The notes: generated by a model not told the origin, from the letters alone. Shown: positions 44,638-54,983, counted from the first letter of the stretch. The stretch is DNA of 64,000 nt from Neisseria weaveri (GCF_900638685.1 NZ_LR134533.1:1922001-1986000), one strand, 5' to 3'. Numbers and translations are program-made.

Positions 44638-46320
44638 ATGAATAAAGAACAATTTGCCGATAATCATTTTATCCGCACCATCATCGACGAAGACCTCAAA
44701 AGCGGCAAGCACACCGCCGTCCAAACCCGTTTCCCGCCCGAGCCGAACGGCTATCTGCATATCGGCCACGCCAAATCCATCTGCCTGAATTTCGGCTTGG
44801 CTTATGTTTACGACGGCCTGTGCAACCTGCGCTTTGACGACACCAACCCCGAAAAAGAAAATCAGGAATACGTTGATTCGATTAAAGAAGACGTAGAATG
44901 GCTGGGCTTCAAATGGGCGGGCGAGCCCCGTTATGCATCCGATTATTTCGACCAGCTGTTTGATTACGCCGTCGGCCTGATTAAAGACGGCAAAGCCTTT
45001 GTGGACGACTTAAGCGCCGAAGAAATGCGCGAATACCGCGGCACGCTTACCGAGCCGGGCAAAAACAGCCCTTACCGCGACCGCAGCATCGAAGAAAACC
45101 TCGATTTGTTCATGCGCATGAAAAACGGCGAATTCCCCGACGGCAGCAAAACCCTGCGCCTGAAAATCGACATGGCCGCGGGCAACGTAAACCTGCGCGA
45201 TCCGGTGATTTACCGCATCCGCCGAGCGCATCACCACAACACCGGCGACAAGTGGTGCATCTACCCCATGTATGACTACACACACGCCATTTCCGATGCC
45301 ATTGAAAAAATTACCCATTCGCTGTGTACGCTCGAATTTGAAGCCCACCGCCCGCTGTATGATTGGGTGCTCGACAATATCCCGATCGACAACCATCCGC
45401 GCCAATACGAGTTTTCACGCTTGGAGCTGCTGTATTCCATCACATCCAAACGCAAACTGAGCCAGTTGGTTTCAGACGGCTACGTTACAGGTTGGAACGA
45501 CCCGCGTATGCCCACTATCTCCGGCATGCGCCGCCGCGGTTACACGCCTGAAGGCTTGCGCCTGTTTGCCAAGCGCGTCGGCATTTCCAAGTCTGAAAAC
45601 GTAGTGGATATGAGCGTGCTCGAAGGCGCGATTCGCGAAGAGCTGGAAAATTCCGCCCCGCGCATGATGGCCGTCTTAAACCCGATTAAAGTGACGCTCA
45701 CCAATTTTGAAGCCGGCAAAACCCAAAGCCGCAGCGCGCCTTACCATCCGCACCACGAAGAAATGGGCGAACGCGAAGTGCCCATCAGCCAAACCTTGTA
45801 TATCGAAGCCGACGATTTCAGCGAAAACCCGCCAGCCGGCTGGCAGCGTTTGACTTTGGGCGGTGAAGTGCGCCTGCGTTACAGCTATGTGATTAAGTGC
45901 GACGAAGTGGTGAAAGACGAAAGCGGCAACGTAATCGAACTCAAGTGCAGCATCGACCACGATACCTTAGGTAAAAAGCCCGAAGGCCGTAAAGTAAAAG
46001 GCGTGATCCATTGGCTTTCCGCCGAACACGCCGTGCCGGTGCAAGTGCGCCTGTACGACCGCCTGTTTACCGAACCGCGCCCTGATGCCGTTCGTGGCGA
46101 AGACGGCGAATACCTGCCGTTTACCGATTTCCTGAACCCCGAATCCATGAAAGAAATCACCGCTTACGCCGAACCCGTGGCCAAAACTTTGGAGCCGGAA
46201 AGCCGCTGGCAGTTTGAGCGTTTGGGCTATTTCGTGACCGACCGCTACGACCACAGCAAAGAAAAGCCGGTGTTCAACCGCACGGTAGGACTGAAAGACA
46301 CTTGGCAGGCTGCTAAGTAA
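44638..46320 (+). CDS. glnS: Glutaminyl-tRNA synthetase GlnS
   Basis: A 560-aa class I synthetase. HIGH motif [11 protein letters not shown] is near residue 39, [27 protein letters not shown] follows, and the KMSKS-equivalent [10 protein letters not shown] is near 269. The C-terminal two-barrel anticodon domain follows, ending [15 protein letters not shown]. The length and [20 protein letters not shown] distinguish it from GltX. Codon use is rich in GC-ending codons, typical of a highly expressed gene. It is monocistronic, with a DUS terminator at 46403. Confidence 0.96.
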   Translation: MNKEQFADNHFIRTIIDEDLKSGKHTAVQTRFPPEPNGYLHIGHAKSICLNFGLAYVYDGLCNLRFDDTNPEKENQEYVDSIKEDVEWLGFKWAGEPRYASDYFDQLFDYAVGLIKDGKAFVDDLSAEEMREYRGTLTEPGKNSPYRDRSIEENLDLFMRMKNGEFPDGSKTLRLKIDMAAGNVNLRDPVIYRIRRAHHHNTGDKWCIYPMYDYTHAISDAIEKITHSLCTLEFEAHRPLYDWVLDNIPIDNHPRQYEFSRLELLYSITSKRKLSQLVSDGYVTGWNDPRMPTISGMRRRGYTPEGLRLFAKRVGISKSENVVDMSVLEGAIREELENSAPRMMAVLNPIKVTLTNFEAGKTQSRSAPYHPHHEEMGEREVPISQTLYIEADDFSENPPAGWQRLTLGGEVRLRYSYVIKCDEVVKDESGNVIELKCSIDHDTLGKKPEGRKVKGVIHWLSAEHAVPVQVRLYDRLFTEPRPDAVRGEDGEYLPFTDFLNPESMKEITAYAEPVAKTLEPESRWQFERLGYFVTDRYDHSKEKPVFNRTVGLKDTWQAAK

Positions 46321-46402
46321 GATCCAACCAATCTGTCTGCTTTTTGCTGCGTCAAGCGGTATTGTTTAGGCAGCCGGATTGATTATGGATAACTGATTGT
46401 AG

Positions 46403-46440
46403 AGGCCGTCTGAAAAACATCTTATTTTCAGACGGCCTTA
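46403..46440 (+). terminator. DUS-pair terminator after glnS
   Basis: AG-DUS 46403-46414 and inverse 46427-46438 with a 12-nt loop, about 80 bp past the glnS stop. Confidence 0.75.
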
Positions 46441-46550
46441 TATTGTTTTTTTAAAAGGACAAGATTTCACTTGTTGAGTAAACAATCAGCATTTATTAGC
46501 TTTTTTTCTTACTATCGTTAAACCTTATTGCCGATTTTTGGTCAATCTGA

Positions 46551-46580
46551 TTGACATTCAAAGGTCAAGCTGTCTAAAAT
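46551..46580 (+). promoter_or_regulatory. Probable rho promoter and leader
   Basis: TTGACA (46551-46556), 18-bp spacer, TAAAAT (46575-46580). The predicted leader runs about 130 nt to the rho ATG and contains a single minus-orientation DUS core near 46648. Rho genes are commonly autoregulated by attenuation in the leader, which would fit. Confidence 0.6.
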
Positions 46581-46715
46581 CCGAATCTGACAATTTTACT
46601 GTCTTTTCTTTCGACTTTATCTTTCGATAAATTCTCCGATTCTTTTCAGACGGCCGCAGTTTAATTTGCCGCTATTTCAATTACAAAATCATCATTCATT
46701 ACATTATTAATTATT

Positions 46716-47984
46716 ATGCACGTTTCTGAATTACAGACCCGCCATATTTCAAAACTATTGGAGTTGGCTGAAGAGCAAGGCATTGAAAATGCCAACCGCT
46801 TGCGCAAACAGGACTTGGTATTTGCCATTGTCCGCCAATTGATGAAGCAGGGGGAAGCTTTCAATTGTTCCGGCACTTTGGAAATTCTGCCGGACGGTTT
46901 CGGTTTTTTGAGAAGTTCGGATACTTCTTATCTGGCCGGGCCCGACGATATTTATGTTTCACCCAGTCAAATCCGCCGTTTCAATCTGCATACCGGCGAT
47001 ACCATTGAGGGTACGGTTCGTGTTCCTAAAGACAATGAACGCTACTTTGCTTTGGTTCGTTTGGACAGTATCAACGGCGACAAACCGGAAGTCTGTAAAC
47101 ATAAAATTCTCTTTGAAAACCTGACCCCTTTATTCCCGACCAAACAATTCAAACTCGAGCGCGATATCCGTGCCGAAGAAAACATCACCAGCCGGGCTAT
47201 TGATTTGGTTTCACCGATCGGCCGCGGACAGCGTGCGTTGTTGGTAGCGCCGCCCAAGTCGGGTAAAACCGTGATGCTGCAGAATATCGCGCACGCCATT
47301 ACGGCCAATTATCCTGAAGTGGAATTGATAGTTCTGCTGATTGACGAACGCCCGGAAGAGGTAACGGAAATGTCGCGCAGCGTGCGCGGCGAAGTGGTGT
47401 CTTCGACTTTCGACGAGCCTGCCACACGCCATGTGCAAGTTGCCGAAATGGTTTTGGAAAAAGCCAAGCGCATGGTTGAACATAAAAAAGATGTGGTGAT
47501 TTTGTTGGATTCGATTACCCGTTTGGCACGCGCTTACAATACGGTTGTTCCGGCTTCCGGCAAAATTCTGACCGGTGGTGTGGATGCGAATGCGTTGCAT
47601 CGTCCGAAGCGTTTTTTCGGTGCGGCGCGTAATGTTGAAGAGGGCGGATCGCTCACCATTATCGCGACTGCTTTGGTAGAAACCGGCAGCCGTATGGATG
47701 ATGTGATTTACGAGGAATTTAAAGGTACGGGCAATATGGAGTTGCATCTTGACCGCCGTATGGCCGAAAAACGACTGTTTCCCGCTATCAATATCAACAA
47801 ATCCGGCACACGCCGCGAAGAGCTTTTGGTGCCGAACGACCAACTTCAACGCATGTGGCTGCTGCGTAAATTCCTGCACCCCATGGATGAAATCGAAGCA
47901 ACCGAATTTTTGGTTGGCAAACTCAAAGACTCTAAAGACAATGATGATTTTTTTGAGTTGATGCGCGGTAAAGCCGCTAAATAA
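46716..47984 (+). CDS. rho: Transcription termination factor Rho
   Basis: A 422-aa hexameric RNA helicase. The N-terminal helical domain is [22 protein letters not shown]; the cold-shock-like RNA-binding domain has [32 protein letters not shown]; Walker A APPKSGKT is near residue 178; Walker B is [15 protein letters not shown] near 262; the R-loop block and [21 protein letters not shown] follow. Length matches the short proteobacterial form. It converges with recN. Confidence 0.97.
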   Translation: MHVSELQTRHISKLLELAEEQGIENANRLRKQDLVFAIVRQLMKQGEAFNCSGTLEILPDGFGFLRSSDTSYLAGPDDIYVSPSQIRRFNLHTGDTIEGTVRVPKDNERYFALVRLDSINGDKPEVCKHKILFENLTPLFPTKQFKLERDIRAEENITSRAIDLVSPIGRGQRALLVAPPKSGKTVMLQNIAHAITANYPEVELIVLLIDERPEEVTEMSRSVRGEVVSSTFDEPATRHVQVAEMVLEKAKRMVEHKKDVVILLDSITRLARAYNTVVPASGKILTGGVDANALHRPKRFFGAARNVEEGGSLTIIATALVETGSRMDDVIYEEFKGTGNMELHLDRRMAEKRLFPAININKSGTRREELLVPNDQLQRMWLLRKFLHPMDEIEATEFLVGKLKDSKDNDDFFELMRGKAAK

Positions 47985-48005
47985 ATTCCGCTTTATTGTA
48001 TATTG

Positions 48006-48034
48006 AGGCCGTCTGAAATTTTCAGACGGCCTTT
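48006..48034. terminator. DUS-pair terminator between rho and recN
   Basis: AG-DUS 48006-48017 and inverse 48021-48032, 3-nt loop, right after the rho stop. Confidence 0.8.
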
Positions 48035-48106
48035 GTTTAATTCATCAATACGGAGTTTGTATTTGATCCTTTCGGAAAGGAAAATCAATTGCCGGAATTG
48101 ACACGC

Positions 48107-49777
48107 TTATTTGGCATGATTTGCCGCCAATTCCAACAATTCCGCCGCATGTTCGCGGGTAGTTTGGGTGATGCTTTCACCGCCGAGCATACGGGCGATT
48201 TCTTCGATGCGCTGTTTCGGAGCGAGAATAGTAATATCGCTTACGGTTTGTTCGCCGCTGTCATGCTTTTCTACTTTCCAGTGGTGTTCTCCGCAGCTGG
48301 CGACTTGGGGGAGGTGGGTAACCGCTAAAACTTGGTGCTGCTTGCCTAAAGCCCGCAATGCTCGACCGACCATTTCTGCAACTCCGCCGCCGATACCGGT
48401 ATCCACTTCGTCAAAAATCAGAGTGGGAACGTGGGTGTATTGGCTGGTTACGACCTGCAAAGCCAAACTGATACGGGCTAATTCGCCTCCGGAAGCCACT
48501 TTGTTCAACGGGCGTAAAGCCGAGCCTTTATTGGCTGCAACCTGATATTGGACTTGCTCCAGTCCGTAGGCTGTGGGTGATGACGGATTGAGTGCGATGT
48601 GGAACTTGGCACCCTGCATGGCGAGATGCTGCATTTGGTCGGAGGTTTCTTCGGCCAAACGCAAGGCTGCCTGACGGCGCAGTGCGGACAGGTGTTGGGC
48701 GGCATTCATGTATTCTGCTTCTGTTTTTTGAACGGCTGCTTCCAATGCTTCTATATCGGCGGCAGCTTGCAGTGAATGCAGGCTGTTTTCGATTTCGGTC
48801 AGTTTTTCCGGCAGATTTTCAGGGTTGGTGCGGTATTTTCTGGCCATCGACATCAGTTCGCCCATGCGCTTTTCCTGCTCGGCCAATTCATCGGGATCCA
48901 ATTCGGTCCGCGTGCGGACGTCGCGCATATTGGTGCAGACTTCGCTTAATTCGGCTTCAACGCTGGCCAGCATATTCAGGCTTTCGGCAAAGCGGGGTTC
49001 GATATTTTGCAATGAGCCCAATAATTTTTGGCATTGGTAAATGGCGGATTGGATGCCTTGGTCGCCGTTGATCATTTCTTCCACTTGTTCTGTGGTTTGC
49101 AGCAGTTCGGCGGCGTGTGCCAGGCTGTTGTGGCTTTGTGAAAGGGTTTCCCATTCGCCGGCATAGAGTCCCATAGGGTTCAATTCGTTAAATTGCCATT
49201 CCAAGCGTTCGCGTTCGACGGCAAGCGTTTCGGCTTGGTTGTGTGCTTCTTGCAGTTTTTTCTTAGCCGTCTGCCAGTTTTGGTAATGCTGTTTGACGGT
49301 TTCGGCCTGCTGTTTGCTGCCGGCGAAGGCATCCAACAGGTTGCGCTGCTCGGATTCGTTGTTTAGGGAGTGATGTGCATTTTGCCCGTGAATATCGATT
49401 AACTGTTCACCGATATTTTTGAGTTGCGCCAAGGTGGCCGTCTGATTATTGATAAAGCTGCGGCTTTTTCCTTTGATGTCGATAATGCGGCGTATGCTCA
49501 GTTCGTCGGCGCCTGCTTCAAGCAGGCCTTGTTCTTGTAGTTGCGCTTGTAATACAGGCAAGTGCGAAATGTCGAATAGGGCAGACAAATGCGCTTCTTT
49601 GGCGCCGTTGCGTATTTGGCCGTAGTCGGCTTTGTCGCCCAACAGCAGGCCGATGGCATCTAAGGTAATGGATTTGCCTGCGCCGGTTTCACCGGTTAAA
49701 ACGGTAAAGCCGGTTTGGAAATTCAGATTCAGCTGTTCGACAATTACAAAGTCCCGTAATGAAAGAGCCAGCAGCAT
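48107..49777 (-). CDS. recN: DNA repair protein RecN
   Basis: A 556-aa SMC-like ATPase. N-terminal MLLALSLRDFVIVEQLNLNF, Walker A GETGAGKS near residue 30, a central coiled coil (about 155-365), the signature ASGGELARISLALQ and Walker B PTLIFDEVDTGIGG. It acts early in recombinational double-strand break repair, and in Neisseria it contributes to oxidative-damage survival and recombination. The start begins at the conserved MLLxLxLRDFVIV. Confidence 0.96.
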   Translation of the reverse strand: MLLALSLRDFVIVEQLNLNFQTGFTVLTGETGAGKSITLDAIGLLLGDKADYGQIRNGAKEAHLSALFDISHLPVLQAQLQEQGLLEAGADELSIRRIIDIKGKSRSFINNQTATLAQLKNIGEQLIDIHGQNAHHSLNNESEQRNLLDAFAGSKQQAETVKQHYQNWQTAKKKLQEAHNQAETLAVERERLEWQFNELNPMGLYAGEWETLSQSHNSLAHAAELLQTTEQVEEMINGDQGIQSAIYQCQKLLGSLQNIEPRFAESLNMLASVEAELSEVCTNMRDVRTRTELDPDELAEQEKRMGELMSMARKYRTNPENLPEKLTEIENSLHSLQAAADIEALEAAVQKTEAEYMNAAQHLSALRRQAALRLAEETSDQMQHLAMQGAKFHIALNPSSPTAYGLEQVQYQVAANKGSALRPLNKVASGGELARISLALQVVTSQYTHVPTLIFDEVDTGIGGGVAEMVGRALRALGKQHQVLAVTHLPQVASCGEHHWKVEKHDSGEQTVSDITILAPKQRIEEIARMLGGESITQTTREHAAELLELAANHAK

Positions 49778-50086
49778 AAGCCTTCCTTTGCTAAGATAAA
49801 TTTAAATTAAACTAAATTTTTTCTTATTATAGATAATGTTTTCTAAACTTCAAATAAGATTTTGTATCAGTCTATAAAAATTTCAGACGGCCTGATGTGT
49901 TCTGCAGACAAACTTCACTTTGAATAAGGTTTGAGTAAGACGGTTGACTGTTTCAATTGTGTGTCGTTGGTTTGAAGAAGAAATCAGTGAATCGGCTATA
50001 AAGATAGAAGTAATGGTTCTTTATCCGGATAGGTATATTGCCGTACAATACGTTTTTCGCTTCATAAGCAATATAGGAATAAGAGA
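49778..50086. other. Gap between recN and the ABC transporter
   Basis: 309 bp between divergent genes. It holds a single AG-DUS in minus orientation (49882-49893). A weak candidate promoter TTGAAG-19 bp-TATAAA (49972-50002) points toward the transporter. No ORF or RNA gene is recognised. Confidence 0.5.
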
Positions 50087-50911
50087 ATGTTAAAGAAAAT
50101 CGTATTGGGCGGCATTGCTGCCGTTGTGTTGGCTGCTTGCGGCGGTGAGTCTGCTCAAACTGCTGCTTCCGCACCGGTTGAAGCCAAAGCAGGCGCATCT
50201 TTAATCGAGCGTTTGAACAGCAAAGGCGTGATTACCGTGGGTACCGAAGGTACGTATGCGCCTTTCACCTATCATGACCAAAGCGGAAAATTGACGGGTT
50301 ATGATGTTGAGGTAACACGTGCGGTGGCAGAAAAACTGGGTGTTCAGGTTGAATTTAAAGAAACCCAGTGGGACGCAATGTTGGCCGGTTTGAAAGCCGG
50401 ACGTTTCGATATGGTGGCCAATCAGGTGAGTCTGACTACGCCCGAACGTCAGGCAACATTCGATAAATCCGAGCCGTACAGCTGGAGCGGTCCGATGATG
50501 CTGGTGCGTCAGGATGACGACCGTATCAAGCAGCCTTCCGACATTAAAGGCTTGAAGGCAGCGCAAACCTTAAGCAGCAATTACGGCGAGCGTGCGGTTA
50601 AAGAGCAAGCGGAAGTGGTGCCGGTGGACGGTATGGCTCAGGCTTTGACTTTGATTCAGCAGAAGCGTGCCGACGTAACCTTAAACGATTCTCTGGCTTT
50701 GTTGGATTATCTGAAGAAAAATCCGAACTCCGGTTTAAAAACAGCTTGGCGTGCTCCTGCCGAAGAGAAGCTGGGTGCAGGTTTGATTTTGAACAAAAAT
50801 CAGGATGAAGCGATGGCTAAAATTAATGGTGCATTGGTTGAGTTGAAACAAGACGGCACATTGAAAAAGCTGGGTGAACAATTCTTCGGTGAAGACATCA
50901 GTGTTAAATAA
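50087..50911 (+). CDS. Polar amino-acid (probably cystine) ABC transporter substrate-binding lipoprotein
   Basis: A 274-aa protein with lipobox VVLAAC (Cys18) and a family 3 solute-binding domain (about 38-270). KGVITVGTEGTYAPFTYHDQSGKLTGYDVEVTRAVAEKLG, FKETQWDAMLAGLKAGRFDMVANQVSLTTPER and a C-terminal KLGEQFFGEDIS are visible. The domain resembles FliY/TcyJ-type cystine-binding proteins, and Neisseria have cystine and cysteine systems of this build. Substrate is inferred. It is the first gene of a three-gene importer operon. Confidence 0.87.
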   Translation: MLKKIVLGGIAAVVLAACGGESAQTAASAPVEAKAGASLIERLNSKGVITVGTEGTYAPFTYHDQSGKLTGYDVEVTRAVAEKLGVQVEFKETQWDAMLAGLKAGRFDMVANQVSLTTPERQATFDKSEPYSWSGPMMLVRQDDDRIKQPSDIKGLKAAQTLSSNYGERAVKEQAEVVPVDGMAQALTLIQQKRADVTLNDSLALLDYLKKNPNSGLKTAWRAPAEEKLGAGLILNKNQDEAMAKINGALVELKQDGTLKKLGEQFFGEDISVK

Positions 50912-51617
50912 TTTTTTAGCATCATTACCGTTTATGACGGAAGCACGCGCTGATTTGGTAATCAGCGCGTTTTGGCCTATGGTTAAGGCCGGATTTTTAG
51001 TGTCGGTGCCGTTGGCGGTGGCCTCTTTTATCATCGGCATGATAATCGCGGTCGGTGTGGCTCTGTTAAGGGTTATGCCGCAAGGCGGCTGGCTGCACCG
51101 CATCGCTTTGGTCTTGGCCAAAATTTATATTTCCGCGATACGCGGTACGCCGATTTTGGTGCAGATCTGTATCGTTTTCTACGGTCTGCCTGCTTTGGGT
51201 ATTTTTATCGATCCTATCCCTGCGGCGATTATCGGCTTCTCGATCAATATCGGTGCATATGGTTCGGAAACCATCCGTGCGGCTATTTTGTCCGTGCCTA
51301 AAGGTCAATGGGAAGCCGGTTTTTCAATCGGTATGACGTATATGCAGACCTTCCGCCGCATTATTGCGCCGCAGGCGTTTAGAGTGGCGGTGCCGCCGTT
51401 GAGCAATACGTTTATCAGCCTGTTTAAAGAAACGTCGTTGGCGTCGGTGGTAACGGTGACGGAGCTGTTTCGCGTTGCGCAGCAGGTGGCAAACAGTGCT
51501 TATGATTTCCTGCCGGTGTATATCGAAGCCGGTTTGGTGTATTGGTGTTTTTGTTGGGTACTGTTTTTGGCACAGGCCAAAATCGAGAAACGCTTGGATC
51601 GTTATGTAGCGAAATAA
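50901..51617 (+). CDS. Amino-acid ABC transporter permease
   Basis: About 238 aa with five hydrophobic helices and the His/Glu/Gln-family permease EAA loop (GQWEAGFSIGMTYMQTFRRIIAPQAFRVAVPPL). IYISAIRGTPILVQICIVFYGLP is the family's N-terminal hallmark. The start is uncertain: GTG 50901 (VLNNFLASLPFMTEAR) overlaps the upstream stop and seems best, while ATG 50934 and GTG 50874 are also in frame. A single permease suggests a homodimer, as in cystine importers. Confidence 0.88.
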   Translation: MLNNFLASLPFMTEARADLVISAFWPMVKAGFLVSVPLAVASFIIGMIIAVGVALLRVMPQGGWLHRIALVLAKIYISAIRGTPILVQICIVFYGLPALGIFIDPIPAAIIGFSINIGAYGSETIRAAILSVPKGQWEAGFSIGMTYMQTFRRIIAPQAFRVAVPPLSNTFISLFKETSLASVVTVTELFRVAQQVANSAYDFLPVYIEAGLVYWCFCWVLFLAQAKIEKRLDRYVAK

Positions 51618-51626
51618 GGATGGGGC

Positions 51627-52382
51627 ATGATAGAAATACGCGGTATCCATAAAACTTTCGGTTCCAATCCGATTTTGCGCGGCATCGATTTATCCGTTGC
51701 CAAAGGGCAGGTTGTGGTGATTTTGGGGCCGTCCGGATCGGGTAAAACCACATTTTTGCGTTGTTTAAACGCATTAGAAATGCCGGAACAAGGGCAGATT
51801 CGTTTTGACGAACCGAATCCGTTGAATATCGATTTTGCTGCCAAACCGGGCAAAAAAGAAATTTTGGCATTACGCCGTAAATCCGGCATGGTGTTTCAGC
51901 AATACAATCTGTTTCCGCATAAAACGGCAGCGGAAAATGTGATGGAAGGTCCGGTTGCGGTTCAGGGTAAGTCGGTTGCAGAGGCGCGGCGCGATGCGCT
52001 GGCTCTGTTGGAAAAAGTCGGCTTGGGAGATAAAGTCGACCTTTATCCTTTCCAACTTTCAGGCGGCCAGCAGCAACGTGTCGGCATTGCCAGGGCATTG
52101 GCGATTCAGCCTGATTTAATGTTGTTTGACGAGCCGACTTCGGCTTTGGATCCTGAATTGGTTCAGGACGTGCTGAATACGATGAAGGAGTTGGCAAAAG
52201 AAGGTTGGACGATGGTGGTGGTTACGCATGAAATCAAGTTTGCTATGGAAGTGGCGGATGTGGTTGTGGTGATGGACGGCGGTGTGATAGTGGAACAGGG
52301 TGCGCCGGAAGTGTTGTTTGCCAATCCGCAGCATGAACGTACCCGGCGTTTTTTACAGCAGATTCGTGCCGAACATCAATGA
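51627..52382 (+). CDS. Amino-acid ABC transporter ATP-binding protein
   Basis: A 251-aa ATPase. Walker A GPSGSGKTTF is near residue 34, the Q-loop MVFQQYNLFPHKT near 89, signature LSGGQQQR near 145, Walker B LMLFDEPTSALDPE near 165 and the H-loop VVTHE. The GlnQ-type sequence pairs it with the two genes upstream; it starts 9 bp after the permease. It is followed by a DUS terminator. Confidence 0.93.
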   Translation: MIEIRGIHKTFGSNPILRGIDLSVAKGQVVVILGPSGSGKTTFLRCLNALEMPEQGQIRFDEPNPLNIDFAAKPGKKEILALRRKSGMVFQQYNLFPHKTAAENVMEGPVAVQGKSVAEARRDALALLEKVGLGDKVDLYPFQLSGGQQQRVGIARALAIQPDLMLFDEPTSALDPELVQDVLNTMKELAKEGWTMVVVTHEIKFAMEVADVVVVMDGGVIVEQGAPEVLFANPQHERTRRFLQQIRAEHQ

Positions 52383-52408
52383 TGGATTGTTTAAAGACAA
52401 TACGAAAA

Positions 52409-52437
52409 AGGCCGTCTGAAATTTCAGACGGCCTTTT
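52409..52437. terminator. DUS-pair bidirectional terminator ABC operon / lolA
   Basis: AG-DUS 52409-52420 and inverse 52423-52434, 2-nt loop, between convergent genes. Confidence 0.8.
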
Positions 52438-52448
52438 CGGTTTTGTGT

Positions 52449-53072
52449 TTAGTTGCTTAATACGTCCACGCCTTTGGGCGGTGTAAATTTAAATAAGCTG
52501 CGTGAAAGGTTGGGCTTGGAATTGACGTTGTTGAAGCGGATGGTGGTTTCGTTGCCGAAGCTGTCTTTCAGCTGCATGGCAGACAAGGTGTCGCCTTTGA
52601 AACCGATACGGATGTATTGGTAGCCGGCGTTGTTCTTTTTCGGTTGCGCCAATACATAATCGATGCCGTCTTTCGCACCGTCTTCTTTCAAAGTGTAGCT
52701 GCTGTCCAAGGCCGTTTTGTTGGAAAGAATCGATGCCGGACTGTCACCGATGGTTTGGTTTTGCGGAGATTTGGTTACTTGCGCCAGATCGATGTCGTAA
52801 AGCCAAATGGTTTGCCCGTCGCCGACGATGGTTTGTTTGTAGGGCTTGGTGTATTCCCATTTAAACAGGCCGGGGCGCAGGATTTGAAATGTGCCCGATG
52901 TGGTTTGGGTTTTCTTTTTGTTTTTGACGGTTTGGCTGAAGCTGCCGCTCAGGCCGTCTGCATCTTCGTTGAATTTTTTCAGGGCATCGATGGCACCGGC
53001 GTGGCTGATACCGATGGCGGCAGCCAGGCCGAATGCGGTTAAGGTTTTCAGAAAAGTTGTCTGTTTCATCAA
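52449..53072 (-). CDS. lolA: Outer-membrane lipoprotein carrier protein LolA
   Basis: A 207-aa periplasmic chaperone that carries lipoproteins from LolCDE to LolB. The cleavable signal peptide ends near SHA at residue 25, and mature LolA motifs follow: LSGSFSQTVKNKKKTQTTSGTFQILRPGLFKWEYTKPYKQTIVGDG and WLYDIDLAQVTKSP. The C-terminal NNVNSKPNLSRSLFKFTPPKGVDVL is conserved. It is monocistronic and convergent with the ABC operon. Confidence 0.94.
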   Translation of the reverse strand: MMKQTTFLKTLTAFGLAAAIGISHAGAIDALKKFNEDADGLSGSFSQTVKNKKKTQTTSGTFQILRPGLFKWEYTKPYKQTIVGDGQTIWLYDIDLAQVTKSPQNQTIGDSPASILSNKTALDSSYTLKEDGAKDGIDYVLAQPKKNNAGYQYIRIGFKGDTLSAMQLKDSFGNETTIRFNNVNSKPNLSRSLFKFTPPKGVDVLSN

Positions 53073-53433
53073 TATTTTCCTCGTTTATGACGGGGCGACT
53101 GGGGTCGCTGGTGTTTTCTAGGGTATAAGCATTACCGGTGTGCAAACAAGCCCTTGGCTTGCAATTTAAATGCGGCAAACAGTAAATTTATTTTTAGCCT
53201 TTTGAAAAGTATGCGGCTTTTTTCATGCAGATTCTATGAGTTTTTTTGAGAATCTGTATTATTTTTGTATCGGAATTCAGGCAAAATAGGGCGGTTTTTC
53301 TTTTTTGCAAGTATCTGTACAGACGGTAGGCGTTTGGAAGGCCGGTAGATTTTGAGCAAATAGGCTTATATTGGAAATCGGACGGTTTGTGTTGCGGTGG
53401 AAAAAGAGCCTTTTGCGTTGGTGGTTGGTTGTG
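53073..53433. other. Gap between lolA and the DUF455 gene
   Basis: 361 bp between divergent genes, AT-rich in its middle. A weak AGCC/GGCT hairpin followed by T6 lies near 53192-53222. No DUS pair, RNA gene or credible ORF is seen. Confidence 0.45.
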
Positions 53434-54261
53434 ATGACAGAAAGTATATATACGATATTGGAATCGGCTTTATTGGCCGATCATCCTGATGAAAAATGCC
53501 GTTTGACCGAGAAGGCGGCGCAAGCGTGCCAAACGGAAAATGTGTGGGGCGGGGCGGAAGGCAAACCTTTGGATTTCCGTTTTGCCGGCAGGCCGGCAAA
53601 GCCCGAGTTGGTGCCGCATTCTGAGGTTCGTGCGCGGAAAATGTCGACGCCGGAAGGCTATGCCGCCATGCTGCATGCGATTTGCCATATCGAGTTTAAT
53701 GCGATTAATCTGGCTTTGGATGCGGCTTACCGTTTCCGGAAGCTGCCCAAACAGTTTGCACGGGATTGGATTCGCGTTGCGGCGGAGGAAGCACTGCATT
53801 TTTGCTTGATGCGTGCGCGTTTGCGCGAAGCGGGATTTGATTACGGCGATTTCGAAGCGCACAACCATTTGTGGGACATGGCTTATAAAACGGCTTTCGA
53901 TCCTTTGCTGCGTATGGCTTTGGTTCCGAGAGTATTGGAAGCGAGAGGTTTGGATGTAACACCGGGCTTGCGTGCCAAAATCGCGCAAAAAGGCGATCAG
54001 GAAACCTGTGCGGTTTTGGATATCATTTACCGCGACGAAGTGGGGCATGTGAAAGTCGGGAATCATTGGTATCAATATTTGTGCAGGCAGCGCGGTTTGG
54101 ACCCGATCGGGCTGTTTAAAACATTGATTTCAAGATATGACCTGTTTATTTTCCGCGGCTATGTGAATCTTGAAGCCCGGGAGCAGGCGGGATTCAGCCG
54201 TTTCGAGCTGGCTATGTTGGAAGATTTCGAGTTGGAAATGAGACAGCAGCAGGCAGGGTGA
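53434..54261 (+). CDS. DUF455 family ferritin-like protein
   Basis: A 275-aa, largely helical protein of the DUF455 ferritin-like group. Candidate di-metal ligands occur in the typical spacing: HIEFNAINLALD (E and H), VAAEEALHFCLMRARL (EExxH) and DEVGHVKVG (ExxH). Function is unknown; a diiron hydroxylase or similar role is possible by fold. The ATG at 53434 is chosen over the far upstream TTG at 53371, which would add an unusual hydrophobic/basic stretch. It is followed by gph after a DUS pair. Confidence 0.84.
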   Translation: MTESIYTILESALLADHPDEKCRLTEKAAQACQTENVWGGAEGKPLDFRFAGRPAKPELVPHSEVRARKMSTPEGYAAMLHAICHIEFNAINLALDAAYRFRKLPKQFARDWIRVAAEEALHFCLMRARLREAGFDYGDFEAHNHLWDMAYKTAFDPLLRMALVPRVLEARGLDVTPGLRAKIAQKGDQETCAVLDIIYRDEVGHVKVGNHWYQYLCRQRGLDPIGLFKTLISRYDLFIFRGYVNLEAREQAGFSRFELAMLEDFELEMRQQQAG

Positions 54262-54276
54262 ATCTGTTAGAATAAC

Positions 54277-54304
54277 AGGCCGTCTGAAATTTTCAGACGG
54301 CCTG
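54277..54304 (+). terminator. DUS pair between the DUF455 gene and gph
   Basis: AG-DUS 54277-54288 and inverse 54292-54303, only 24 bp before the gph ATG. Read-through would be needed for cotranscription. Confidence 0.7.
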
Positions 54305-54327
54305 TATTGATTGCTAAGGAAGCGGCG

Positions 54328-54975
54328 ATGATTGAAGCGGTATTGTTTGATTTGGACGGAACATTGGCCGATACGGCTCTGGATTTGGGCGGCGCATTAA
54401 ACACTTTGCTGCGGCGCAACGGTTTGCCTGAAAAAAGCATGGCAGAGATACGTACGGTTGCCAGCCACGGTGCCGGCGGTTTGATTCTGATGGGAGCCGG
54501 AATCGGTGCCGACCATCCCGAATATGCGCGTTGGCGGCAGGAATATCTGGCGGAATACGAACAATGCTTCGACCGCGAGACCGTATTGTTTGAAGGCATT
54601 AATGCGCTGATTGGCGAGCTGGAGCGGCGAGGCATCAAATGGGGCATTATTACCAATAAACCTCATACTTTCACCCACCGTCTGGTACCGAAATTGGGTT
54701 TTGCCGTCGAGCCTGCGGTCGTGGTCAGCGGCGATACCTGCGGCGAAGCCAAGCCGAGTACCAAACCGATGTTTTATGCTTGCGGAAAGATCGGCGTGAA
54801 TCCGGAAAAATGCCTGTATGTGGGCGATGCCGAACGCGATATGCAGGCCGGCAGAAATGCCGGTATGAAAACGGTATTGGTCGATTGGGGTTATATTGCC
54901 GCGACCGATCAGACGGAAACCTGGCCTTATGATTACCGCATAGGTACGCCGTCGGAACTGTTGTCCTGTCTTTAA
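54328..54975 (+). CDS. gph: Phosphoglycolate phosphatase-like HAD hydrolase
   Basis: A 215-aa HAD-IA phosphatase: motif I LFDLDGTLADTALDLGGALN, motif II ITNKP near residue 111, the motif III lysine in GEAKPSTKPMFYAC, motif IV YVGDAERDMQAGRNAGMKTVLVDWGY. It resembles Gph/N-acetylmuramic acid 6-phosphate phosphatase (MupP) types; these cannot be separated by eye. The ATG at 54328 follows AAGGAAG and is preferred over TTG 54307. Confidence 0.82.
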   Translation: MIEAVLFDLDGTLADTALDLGGALNTLLRRNGLPEKSMAEIRTVASHGAGGLILMGAGIGADHPEYARWRQEYLAEYEQCFDRETVLFEGINALIGELERRGIKWGIITNKPHTFTHRLVPKLGFAVEPAVVVSGDTCGEAKPSTKPMFYACGKIGVNPEKCLYVGDAERDMQAGRNAGMKTVLVDWGYIAATDQTETWPYDYRIGTPSELLSCL

Positions 54976-54983
54976 AAAGAAGT

